Shown here one piece after another: positions 19,818-26,405 of a stretch of DNA of 35,275 bases. Position 1 is the first letter of the stretch. Each line of letters starts with the position of its first letter. The notes beneath the pieces are model-generated. The model was not told where the DNA came from and did not search any database. It saw only the letters and a program-made list of their open reading frames with translations. Origin of the DNA: Clostridiales bacterium (GTDB taxonomy: Bacteria; Bacteroidota; Bacteroidia; Bacteroidales; Muribaculaceae); contig JAMPBP010000001.1 of assembly GCA_023666645.1 (NCBI GenBank), forward strand, positions 93,307 through 128,581, written 5' to 3'. The translations under genes were made by a program, and so were the position numbers.

Positions 19818-20558
19818 TTATTCCTCGTCCTCGTCCTTCATGTTGTGGAACACGTTCTGCACGTCCTCGTCTTCCTCAAGTTTCTCCAGGAGCTTGTCGA
19901 GGGTAGCACGCTGCTCGGGGGTAACCTCCTTGAGATCGTTGGGGATACGTACAAACTCTGACGATATGATTTCGTAGCCGTTCTCCTCAAGATACTTCTG
20001 AATGCCGGAATAGTCCTCAAAACCACCGTACAGTGCTATGTACTCGCCCTGCTCCTCATCTTCATCATTGAGAAGCTCGTCCACACCATAGTCGATGAGT
20101 TCGAGCTCGAGGTCGTCGAGGCTTACACCCTCTTTGGGTTTGATCTTGAAGAGGCTCTTGTGGTCAAATAGGAATGTGAGGGAGCCCTGGGTCCCCAGTG
20201 AACCGCCATGCTTTGTGAAATATGAACGCACATTGGCAACGGTGCGTGTGTTATTGTCGGTAGCGGCCTCGACAAAGATGGCGATGCCAAAGGGTCCGTA
20301 TCCCTCGTAGGTGATTTCCTTGTAGTCGCCGGCATCCTTGTCGGTGGCTTTCTTGATGGCGCGTTCTACGGTGTCCTTAGGCATGTTGGCAGCTTTGGCA
20401 TTCTGCATGAGTGCGCGCAGACGCGGGTTGGTGTCGGGATCGGGACCACCGGCCTTGGCGGCGATGGTGATTTCCTTACCTATGCGGGTGAATGTGCGCG
20501 ACATGTTTCCCCAGCGTTTGAGTTTTCTTGCTTTGCGGTATTCAAATGCTCTTCCCAT
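19818..20558 (-). CDS. YebC/PmpR-family (TACO1-like) protein
   Basis: 246 residues. The start MGRAFEYRKARKLKRWGNMSRTF is the Bacteroidota form of the usual MxGHSKWxxIKxxK opening. The family signatures NPRLRALMQNAKAANMPKDTVERAIKKA and YEGYGPFGIAIFVEAATDNNTRTV are present, followed by the two acidic C-terminal domains ending in an Asp/Glu-rich tail. Members were long called DNA-binding regulators; TACO1-like members have since been linked to translation of difficult nascent sequences. Which applies here is not visible. It begins 39 bp after the pheT stop, too close for an independent terminator, so it is co-transcribed with pheT. That context favours a translation role. Confidence 0.92.
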   Translation of the reverse strand: MGRAFEYRKARKLKRWGNMSRTFTRIGKEITIAAKAGGPDPDTNPRLRALMQNAKAANMPKDTVERAIKKATDKDAGDYKEITYEGYGPFGIAIFVEAATDNNTRTVANVRSYFTKHGGSLGTQGSLTFLFDHKSLFKIKPKEGVSLDDLELELIDYGVDELLNDEDEEQGEYIALYGGFEDYSGIQKYLEENGYEIISSEFVRIPNDLKEVTPEQRATLDKLLEKLEEDEDVQNVFHNMKDEDEE

Positions 20559-20597
20559 GGTGGTTTATTTTTCTATTATTTTGTTGTTACTGTATAG

Positions 20598-23066
20598 TTA
20601 TCGTAATTCGGCTCCGAGCTGGCGGCGCAGATTCTCGACTATGCGTGTCATGGTGGCGTCAATCTGTTTGTCCTGCAAGGTTTTCTCATTATCTTGCAGA
20701 ATGATTGAGATGGCATATGACTTCTTGCCGGCCGGGAGGTTCTTCCCCTCGTAGACATCAAAGAGTTTCACATCCTTCAACAATTTCTTCTCGCTGTCGC
20801 TCACAACCTTGACTACCTGTTCGAGTGTTACGGACGAGTCGAGGAGCAGGGCGAGGTCGCGGTTTACGGGCATTGTCTTGGGGAGCGCCGTGTATGATAC
20901 CTGTTTCTTGAGAGAGAGTTTCACCAGTGATTCCCAGTCGAGCTCGGCATACACTACAGGTTGCTTTATTCCCATTCCTTTGAGGGTCTTGCCCGAAAGG
21001 AGTCCCATAGAGCCGAGGCGTTTGCCTGAGCGTGTAGCGATTTCGAGCGAGGCGCTGTAGATATAGTCGGCGGCCGTAACCTTCATCACTATCTCGCGCT
21101 CATTGATGCCGAGGCGGGCGAAGATATTGGCGACGATAGCCTTGAGGTCATAGAATGAAACCTCACGGGCGGGGTGGTTCCACCCGGCCGAACAGGCTTG
21201 GCCTGTCATCCACAGGGCCAGGTGTGAGCTCTCGCTGTAGGGTGCGAGGGGCTTCTCGGCCGTCGACTCAGCGGCGGGGTTGAAGTTGTAGACGTTGCCA
21301 AACTCATAGAACATGAGGTCCTGGGTCTTGCGGTTGATGTTATATTCGATTGACTCCAGTCCGCCATAAAGCAGTGTGCGTCTCATCACGTTGAGGTCGG
21401 TGCTCAATGGGTTGAGAAGCTTGACACACCCCTCTATCGGCCACATGGCATTGTCGGCATAATATCGCTCGGCGGTGAGTGAATTATTGAGTATTTCGTT
21501 GAATCCGGCAGCTGTGAGTTGCTCGCTGATGAGGCGGCGCAAGTCATTGACGCTGTCGGTATGGGTCTTGTAGGAGAGCGATGAGTGCACGCGGTCGCTG
21601 AACTCGACGTTGTTGTAACCATAGACGCGGAGCACGTCCTCGACTACGTCACAGGGACGCTGCACGTCGACACGGTAGGTGGGGACAAGCAGGTCAACCT
21701 CTCCCTCACGGCGGGCTGCAATCTCTATCTCAAGCGATGTGAGAATGGAGTCGACGGTGTCGGTGGGGATTGTCTTGCCCACGAGGGTGTTCAGATAGTC
21801 ATAGCCCAGGGTTACGGGATAGGGTGCCACGGGGGTGGGGTAGATGTCGACAGGGTCGCCGCACACTGTGCCGCCTGCCAGCTCCTGGATCATCAGTGTG
21901 GCGAGTTTCAGCGCATACATAGTGCCGTTGGGGTCGACGCCGCGCTCGAAGCGGAAGGAGGAGTCGGTGTTCAATCCGTGGCGACGTGCTGTCTTGCGCA
22001 CGCTGGTGGGATTGAAGCAGGCGCTCTCAATGAATACATCGGTGGTTTCCTCGGTGACGCCCGAGTCGAGTCCGCCAAACACACCTGCTATACACATGGG
22101 CTCGTAGCTGTTGCATATCATGAGGTCGCGGCTGTCGAGCTTGCGCTCCACACCGTCGAGGGTGACAAAGGGAGTATCCTGGGCTACCGTCTTCACAATA
22201 ATCTCTTCTCCCTTCACTTTGGCAAGGTCAAAACAATGGAGCGGCTGGCACAGGCCGTGGAGTATGTAATTGGTGATATCGACGATATTGTTGATGGGGC
22301 GCAGACCTATCACCGATAGGCGGTCTTTGAGCCATTGTGGGCTCTCAGCTACTTTGACACCGCGTATGGTCACACCGCTGTAGCGGGTGCAGGCCTCGGG
22401 ATCTTCGACTTTGACCTTTACGGCTCCGCTGGGGGTGTCGACCTTGAATGCACCTACATCGGGGCGGTGCAGGTTGCCGGGAGTGGCATGGCATGCCAGC
22501 CAGGCGGCGAGGTCGCGTGCCACTCCATAATGAGAGGCGGCGTCGATGCGGTTGGGGGTGAGGTCGACCTCCAGCACATAGTCGCTCGACAGGCCGAAAT
22601 ATTCGGCAGCCGGGGTGCCGGCTTTGACCGATGGGTCGATAACCATGATGCCATCGTGGGAGGTGCCCACGCCTATCTCATCCTCGGCACATATCATGCC
22701 CATCGATTCCACACCGCGTATCTTGGACTTCTTGATCTGGAATTCCTTGTCGCCGTCATAGAGTGTGGTGCCTACGGTGGCTACGATTACCGTCTGTCCG
22801 GCTGCGACATTGGGCGCGCCACACACAATCTGGGTGGGCTGTCCGTCACCGAGGTCGACCGTCGTGATGTGGAGATGGTCGCTGTTGGGGTGCTCCTCAC
22901 ATGTGAGCACTTTGCCTACGACGATGCCACGGAGGCCACCGCGTATGCTTTCTACCTCTTCGACACTGCCGGTTTCAAGACCCAATGATGTGAGGGCGGC
23001 GGCAAGTTCATCGGGGGTGAGAGAAAAATCGATGTATTCTTTAAGCCAATTATATGAGATATTCAT
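20598..23066 (-). CDS. pheT: Phenylalanyl-tRNA synthetase beta subunit
   Basis: 822 residues. It forms the alpha2-beta2 enzyme that charges tRNA-Phe. Domains in order: an N-terminal helix-strand start MNISYNWLKEYIDF; a tRNA-binding OB domain (about 40-155; VVGKVLTCEEHPNSDHLHI and QIVCGAPNVAAGQ); the B3/B4 editing domain (about 210-380; GLRPINNIVDITNYI); B5 (about 410-480); the catalytically inactive synthetase-like core; and a C-terminal ferredoxin-like anticodon-binding domain (about 730-822; SYTALPKTMPVNRDLALLL). Length is normal. The alpha subunit gene is not adjacent. A good promoter lies at 23096-23127 and yebC follows in the same unit. Confidence 0.97.
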   Translation of the reverse strand: MNISYNWLKEYIDFSLTPDELAAALTSLGLETGSVEEVESIRGGLRGIVVGKVLTCEEHPNSDHLHITTVDLGDGQPTQIVCGAPNVAAGQTVIVATVGTTLYDGDKEFQIKKSKIRGVESMGMICAEDEIGVGTSHDGIMVIDPSVKAGTPAAEYFGLSSDYVLEVDLTPNRIDAASHYGVARDLAAWLACHATPGNLHRPDVGAFKVDTPSGAVKVKVEDPEACTRYSGVTIRGVKVAESPQWLKDRLSVIGLRPINNIVDITNYILHGLCQPLHCFDLAKVKGEEIIVKTVAQDTPFVTLDGVERKLDSRDLMICNSYEPMCIAGVFGGLDSGVTEETTDVFIESACFNPTSVRKTARRHGLNTDSSFRFERGVDPNGTMYALKLATLMIQELAGGTVCGDPVDIYPTPVAPYPVTLGYDYLNTLVGKTIPTDTVDSILTSLEIEIAARREGEVDLLVPTYRVDVQRPCDVVEDVLRVYGYNNVEFSDRVHSSLSYKTHTDSVNDLRRLISEQLTAAGFNEILNNSLTAERYYADNAMWPIEGCVKLLNPLSTDLNVMRRTLLYGGLESIEYNINRKTQDLMFYEFGNVYNFNPAAESTAEKPLAPYSESSHLALWMTGQACSAGWNHPAREVSFYDLKAIVANIFARLGINEREIVMKVTAADYIYSASLEIATRSGKRLGSMGLLSGKTLKGMGIKQPVVYAELDWESLVKLSLKKQVSYTALPKTMPVNRDLALLLDSSVTLEQVVKVVSDSEKKLLKDVKLFDVYEGKNLPAGKKSYAISIILQDNEKTLQDKQIDATMTRIVENLRRQLGAELR

Positions 23067-23095
23067 GGTTAAATAGTTTGTTCAGTTATAACGCA

Positions 23096-23127
23096 CAAAG
23101 ATAGCGGTTTTTTATGATATAGCCAAA
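23096..23127 (-). promoter_or_regulatory. Promoter of pheT-yebC (-33 TTTG and -7 TATCTTTG)
   Basis: On the minus strand TTTG (23124-23127) is separated by 20 bp from TATCTTTG (23096-23103), which fits the TTTG-N19-21-TAnnTTTG consensus. It predicts a leader of about 25 nt before the ATG at 23066. Confidence 0.75.
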
Positions 23128-23284
23128 AAGGCGTGAGGAATGACCCGAATTTTACATGTGATTCGTTACGATAGATGGACCCACAGGATTGTTGTCGGAT
23201 ATCTGGTGGCAATTTTATCATCGGATAGTTCAATTATAGAGGAAATATGAGGGTGTTTGTTGCCGGGATTTGAGGTAATGTTTG

Positions 23285-23292
23285 TATATTTG
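23285..23292 (+). promoter_or_regulatory. -7 promoter box of the 23438-ppi-M16 operon
   Basis: TATATTTG matches TAnnTTTG. A TTG at 23260-23262 lies 22 bp upstream, slightly longer than the usual spacing. It predicts an unusually long leader of about 140 nt. Confidence 0.6.
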
Positions 23293-23360
23293 CCATCGTT
23301 AAACCAAAGGACCCATTTAAACCTTGAAAATATTAACCGTGAACTCATGAATGAAAACCG

Positions 23361-23441
23361 ATGATTGTTGATTGTGGGCCTTATTCAGGCGGTTTTGACT
23401 TATCAATCAGAATGAGTTCTATAAGAGAGTTTGAGATATGA
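23361..23441 (+). CDS. Possible 26-residue leader ORF coupled to the next gene
   Basis: An ATG at 23361 opens a 26-codon frame (MIVDCGPYSGGFDLSIRMSS and six more residues) whose TGA overlaps the ATG of the 23438 gene as ATGA. The same overlap type joins the next two genes, which makes the frame worth listing. It has no recognisable homology and could be chance; an independent check by conservation is needed before it is treated as a gene. Confidence 0.25.
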   Translation: MIVDCGPYSGGFDLSIRMSSIREFEI

Positions 23442-23815
23442 CAACTGAAATTAAAAAACAGCTGGAGTCTGATCCCGACGGGTTGCTCACTTATGAGTAT
23501 ATTGCCAACCATATCGACACCTGTGGCGAGTGTATGGATTTCCTGGTCGACAACATGATACGTGTAGATCTGAATGGCCAGTTTGCAGCGAGCGCTGCCC
23601 GCTATCTGTCGGCTATCGACCCTCATGAATTCAAATCGTCGATTGACCGTCTCGTGGCTTCGGTGATTGAGAAAGACCGTGAGCACCGTTATCTCAGTGA
23701 CCTGTTGGAAGGGATTTACGGCACCGACTATGAGGAGAATGCCGACAAGCTCAGGGAGCTCGACGACAATTTCCGACGCATCGAGAAGCGGCTCAAAAAT
23801 AATTCGACAATATGA
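23438..23815 (+). CDS. Conserved-type hypothetical protein, 125 residues
   Basis: An acidic, mostly helical, probably cytosolic protein with no signal peptide or membrane segment. I do not recognise the family. The one notable motif is HIDTCGECMDFLVDNMI (about 29-45), a His-x3-Cys-x2-Cys spacing reminiscent of the zinc-binding anti-sigma (ZAS) module, although the surrounding sequence is not convincing. The C-terminal third (about 80-125) is charged and likely a long helix (DDNFRRIEKRLKNN). Its stop overlaps the start of the cyclophilin gene (ATGA, 4 bp), so translation of the two is coupled and both are on the transcript starting near 23297. Confidence 0.8.
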   Translation: MTTEIKKQLESDPDGLLTYEYIANHIDTCGECMDFLVDNMIRVDLNGQFAASAARYLSAIDPHEFKSSIDRLVASVIEKDREHRYLSDLLEGIYGTDYEENADKLRELDDNFRRIEKRLKNNSTI

Positions 23816-24669
23816 AAAAGTTTTTTTTAACGGCATGTGCAGCGCTGGCCTTGATGGGGTGTGCCTCATCGGGTAACAACGGTGCTGTGGCCTCTGACAA
23901 CAATACAGACATGAACAACGATTCGACAGCTGTGGTGGTGAATCTCGAAACAACCGCAGGCGATATAAAAGTAAAACTCTATGGCGATACTCCGGCCCAT
24001 CGTGACAATTTTGTGAAACTTGTCAATGAGGGTTATTACGATGGCACGCTCTTTCATCGCGTCATCAAGGATTTCATGATTCAGGCGGGCGACCCCGACT
24101 CGCGTAATGCCGCTTCTGGTCAGATGCTCGGTACAGGAGGTCCTTCCTACACTTTGCCGGCCGAGATTGTGTATCCTGCCCACTTCCACAAGCGCGGTGT
24201 GCTTGCCGCAGCCCGCCAGGGCGACCAGATTAACCCCGAGAAGCGTTCATCGGGTTCCCAATTCTATATCGTCACCGGTGAGGTGTATAATGACTCGACT
24301 CTGTCACGTCTCGAGAAGGGTATAAAGGCCAATGCAATCAATCAGGCTTTCCAGCGTCTGCGCGAGGCAAACCGTGACCAGATTCTCGCTCTGAGCCGCG
24401 CCAAGGATACCGAGGCTCTCAACAAGCTGCGCGACGATATGGTGGCCCAGGCTGAGGCTGAAGCCAATGCACATGCTGCGCTCACTTCAGAGCAGCGCGA
24501 GGCTTACACTACGGTGGGCGGTACTCCTCATCTTGATGGTGAATACACCGTGTTTGGTGAGGTGATCGATGGAATGGATGTCGTTGACGCCATTCAGAAT
24601 GTCACCACCGGCATGGCCGACCGTCCCGTGGAGGATGTCAAGATCATAAAGGCACAGGTAGTAAAGTAA
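23812..24669 (+). CDS. Cyclophilin-type peptidyl-prolyl isomerase, lipoprotein
   Basis: 285 residues. It catalyses cis-trans isomerisation at proline and probably assists folding of periplasmic or outer-membrane proteins. A lipoprotein signal ends in LMGC (Cys17), so it is anchored to a membrane. After a short Asn/Asp/Ser spacer the cyclophilin fold begins (VVVNLETTAGDIKVKLYGDT) with FHRVIKDFMIQAGDPDSR and later SGSQFYIVTGEV. Residues about 160-236 are a long charged helical insertion before the final strands (EYTVFGEVIDGMDVVDAIQNV), which makes it longer than the roughly 165-residue minimal fold; similar insertions occur in other Bacteroidota cyclophilins. The gene is coupled to the preceding small protein and lies 12 bp before the M16 peptidase. 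Confidence 0.93.
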   Translation: MKKFFLTACAALALMGCASSGNNGAVASDNNTDMNNDSTAVVVNLETTAGDIKVKLYGDTPAHRDNFVKLVNEGYYDGTLFHRVIKDFMIQAGDPDSRNAASGQMLGTGGPSYTLPAEIVYPAHFHKRGVLAAARQGDQINPEKRSSGSQFYIVTGEVYNDSTLSRLEKGIKANAINQAFQRLREANRDQILALSRAKDTEALNKLRDDMVAQAEAEANAHAALTSEQREAYTTVGGTPHLDGEYTVFGEVIDGMDVVDAIQNVTTGMADRPVEDVKIIKAQVVK

Positions 24670-24681
24670 CCGGCTTTTGCA

Positions 24682-25956
24682 ATGTCGGGAATGATAAATA
24701 TGTTCACCCTCCCCAATGGGCTCAGGGTGGCACATCAACAGGACAGCGCCACCGCTATGGTGGCGCTGAATCTGTTGTATAATACGGGTGCCAGGGACGA
24801 GGATGAGAATCTTACCGGAATGGCCCACCTCATAGAGCATCTGATGTTCAGCGGGTCGGCCCATGTGAGCGACTTCGATGGCGAGCTGCAACGTGCCGGT
24901 GGTACGAGCAATGCCTGGACTTCCAACGATTTTACATGTTTCTATGAACTCGTTCCGGCAGTCAATGTCGAGACAGCTTTCCGCATTGAGAGTGACCGCA
25001 TGCTCTCCCCTGCCATCTCGCAGCGTAATCTCGATATACAGCGCTCGGTGGTAATTGAGGAATTCAAGCAACAGTGTCTCAACCGCCCTTATGGCGACAT
25101 GTCACACTATCTGCGTGACTTGGCCTATAGACACCACCCTTATCGCTGGCCTGTGATAGGCCTCACGCCCGAGCATCTGCAGCGTGTCACGCTTGATGAT
25201 GTGCAACGGTTCTTCAGCGACCATTACTCTCCGTCCAATGCTGTGCTTGCCGTGACCGGAAATATCAGTGCCGTGCGTTGTCGTGAACTGTGTGAGAAAT
25301 GGATGGGTGATATTCCCTCACGCCCTGTGGCCCCGAGGTCGTATCCACGCGAACCGGGCTTTGATGCCACACGCCGCCAAGAAGTTACGGGGCATGTCCC
25401 GTTCACAGCAATCACGCTGGCCTGGCCCATGGCTTCTTACGGGACAATGGGTTACTATGCGGCCGATGCTATCACTGATGTGCTTTCCAACGGGCGCTCA
25501 TCACGCTTTGAGCGGGGACTCCTTAATGGCAGCGTCCTTTTCAATGAACTTGATGCCTCGATAATGGGGGCTGAAGAGGAGGGCTTGCTCATGGTTAATG
25601 CCCGGCTTAATGTAGCAGGAGAGGCTGCCGAGCAGGAGGCTGTGGAGCTTATCGATGGAGAACTGCATAGGATTCTTACTGAAGGTGGACGTGTTACAGC
25701 CTACGAACTTGAGAGGGCTAAGAATAAATATGAGTCGCAATATACATTTGGCATGTTGCACTATGCACAGCGGGCTTCAGTGATAGCTCAGGCTGTGATG
25801 CATGGCGAGCAGGTAGGTGATACAGTGAAAGCCTACCGCAGTCTCACGGTTGACGATATCAATGACACAGCTGCCCGTATGTTTGCCCCGGTTACACCGC
25901 GCGTTGAGCTAATCTACCGCCCGGTTACGGGACCGGGTTCAAATAGGCAAGCATAG
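24682..25956 (+). CDS. M16 (pitrilysin/insulinase) family zinc peptidase
   Basis: 424 residues. The inverted zinc motif HLIEH is at 49-53 within GMAHLIEHLMFSGS, and the third zinc ligand is expected at the Glu of SVVIEEFKQ about 75 residues later. The second half (HVPFTAITLAWPM onwards) is the catalytically silent partner domain typical of the roughly 420-residue processing-peptidase-like members. No signal peptide is visible, so it is probably cytosolic. It begins 12 bp after the cyclophilin stop and is the last gene of the unit. The substrate is unknown; these enzymes usually degrade or process peptides. Confidence 0.92.
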   Translation: MSGMINMFTLPNGLRVAHQQDSATAMVALNLLYNTGARDEDENLTGMAHLIEHLMFSGSAHVSDFDGELQRAGGTSNAWTSNDFTCFYELVPAVNVETAFRIESDRMLSPAISQRNLDIQRSVVIEEFKQQCLNRPYGDMSHYLRDLAYRHHPYRWPVIGLTPEHLQRVTLDDVQRFFSDHYSPSNAVLAVTGNISAVRCRELCEKWMGDIPSRPVAPRSYPREPGFDATRRQEVTGHVPFTAITLAWPMASYGTMGYYAADAITDVLSNGRSSRFERGLLNGSVLFNELDASIMGAEEEGLLMVNARLNVAGEAAEQEAVELIDGELHRILTEGGRVTAYELERAKNKYESQYTFGMLHYAQRASVIAQAVMHGEQVGDTVKAYRSLTVDDINDTAARMFAPVTPRVELIYRPVTGPGSNRQA

Positions 25957-25987
25957 GCGATGTGGGCACTTGGCGGCAATGATTGCC

Positions 25988-26063
25988 GGTGAGATGGCTG
26001 GTGTTACTCGCACCTCAGGGGGATAGGCATGCCTGTGTAGCCAGCTTATGGGAGTTGCTCATT
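25988..26063 (+). ncRNA. Candidate structured RNA element downstream of M16 peptidase
   Basis: Read as plus-strand RNA the segment folds into nested pairings: GGUGAG (25988-25993) with CUCAUU (26058-26063), GCUGG (25997-26001) with CCAGC (26041-26045), UAC (26005-26007) with GUA (26037-26039), and CAGG (26016-26019) with CCUG (26032-26035). Two outer G-U pairs work only on this strand. It could be a 3' UTR element of the M16 operon or part of a separate RNA. No known family is claimed. Confidence 0.3.
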
Positions 26064-26072
26064 GAATAGGGC

Positions 26073-26104
26073 AAAAAAAATTATCCGTCATCACGACGAA
26101 TAAT
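26073..26104 (-). terminator. Terminator of the short minus-strand RNA
   Basis: ATTATTCGTC (26104-26095) pairs with GACGGATAAT (26089-26080) around loop GTGAT, followed by T7 on the minus strand. The single G-U pair is possible only on the minus strand, which fixes the orientation. Confidence 0.8.
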
Positions 26105-26138
26105 CTTCTTACCTTAAATCTAATACCATGAAAAACTG
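26073..26138 (-). ncRNA. Short self-contained transcript with six-codon ORF and terminator
   Basis: On the minus strand a -7 box (TACTTTTG, 26142-26149) is followed within about 10 nt by ATGGTATTAGATTTAAGGTAA (26129-26109), coding MVLDLR and a stop; four bases later comes an intrinsic terminator (stem 26095-26104 with 26080-26089, loop GTGAT, then seven T). The predicted RNA is about 65 nt. No minus-strand gene follows within reach, so it is not an ordinary attenuator. A promoter-to-terminator unit of this kind recalls the Bacteroidales-1 RNA described from comparative genomics, but I cannot confirm membership. Its neighbours are convergent, so it may be an independent small RNA. Confidence 0.55.
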
Positions 26139-26141
26139 ATG

Positions 26142-26149
26142 CAAAAGTA
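26142..26149 (-). promoter_or_regulatory. -7 promoter box of the short minus-strand RNA
   Basis: TACTTTTG matches TAnnTTTG. No TTTG was found at the usual 19-21 bp upstream; a T7G run lies about 32 bp upstream. Confidence 0.5.
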
Positions 26150-26227
26150 GAGCAAATATGTTTTACAGCATAATTTTAGAACAAAAAAATGCATTGCGTT
26201 AACATTATTTTAACTTAAATACTGTTT

Positions 26228-26267
26228 ACGCCCCGTTTTGTTAAAGCCTATTAACAAAACGGGGCGT
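26228..26267. terminator. 17-bp perfect inverted repeat, probable terminator of GH115
   Basis: The left arm 26228-26244 (core CGCCCCGTTTTGTTAA) and the right arm 26251-26267 are perfect complements around a 6-nt loop. It is 139 bp past the GH115 stop. Only a short T run follows on the plus side, so it may act in both directions. Confidence 0.55.
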
Positions 26268-26405
26268 TTGTTGCGACTTTAGTGGCATATTGCAACTAAA
26301 ATGAGATTTTATGTTTCGTTGTTCCAGATTTCGTATCTATGGTCATACAGTATGGATAAGTCATACCACTGGGTGTACACTTCATGGTGAAGTGTCGGTT
26401 GGGGG

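Larger units (their letters stand above)
23067..23437. other. Divergent intergenic region between pheT and the 23438 gene
   Basis: 371 bp. It holds the minus-strand pheT promoter (23096-23127), a plus-strand promoter box (23285-23292), and a plus-strand leader of about 140 nt with a possible small ORF (23361-23441). The stretch 23128-23284 shows nothing recognisable. Confidence 0.6.
25957..26405. other. Gene-free region with several RNA-like elements
   Basis: 449 bp between the convergent M16 and GH115 genes. From left to right it holds a 15-bp palindrome (25974-25988), a nested hairpin (25988-26063), a minus-strand short transcription unit (26073-26149), a 17-bp perfect inverted repeat (26228-26267), and a small hairpin (8-bp stem, 3-nt loop, about 26380-26398). 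No convincing protein gene longer than a few codons was found on either strand. Confidence 0.6.

Noticed and set aside
21585..22319. 244-codon frame on the plus strand inside pheT
   Set aside because: It is a shadow of pheT, which is intact. Gly/Val/His-rich composition and lack of a promoter argue against a gene.
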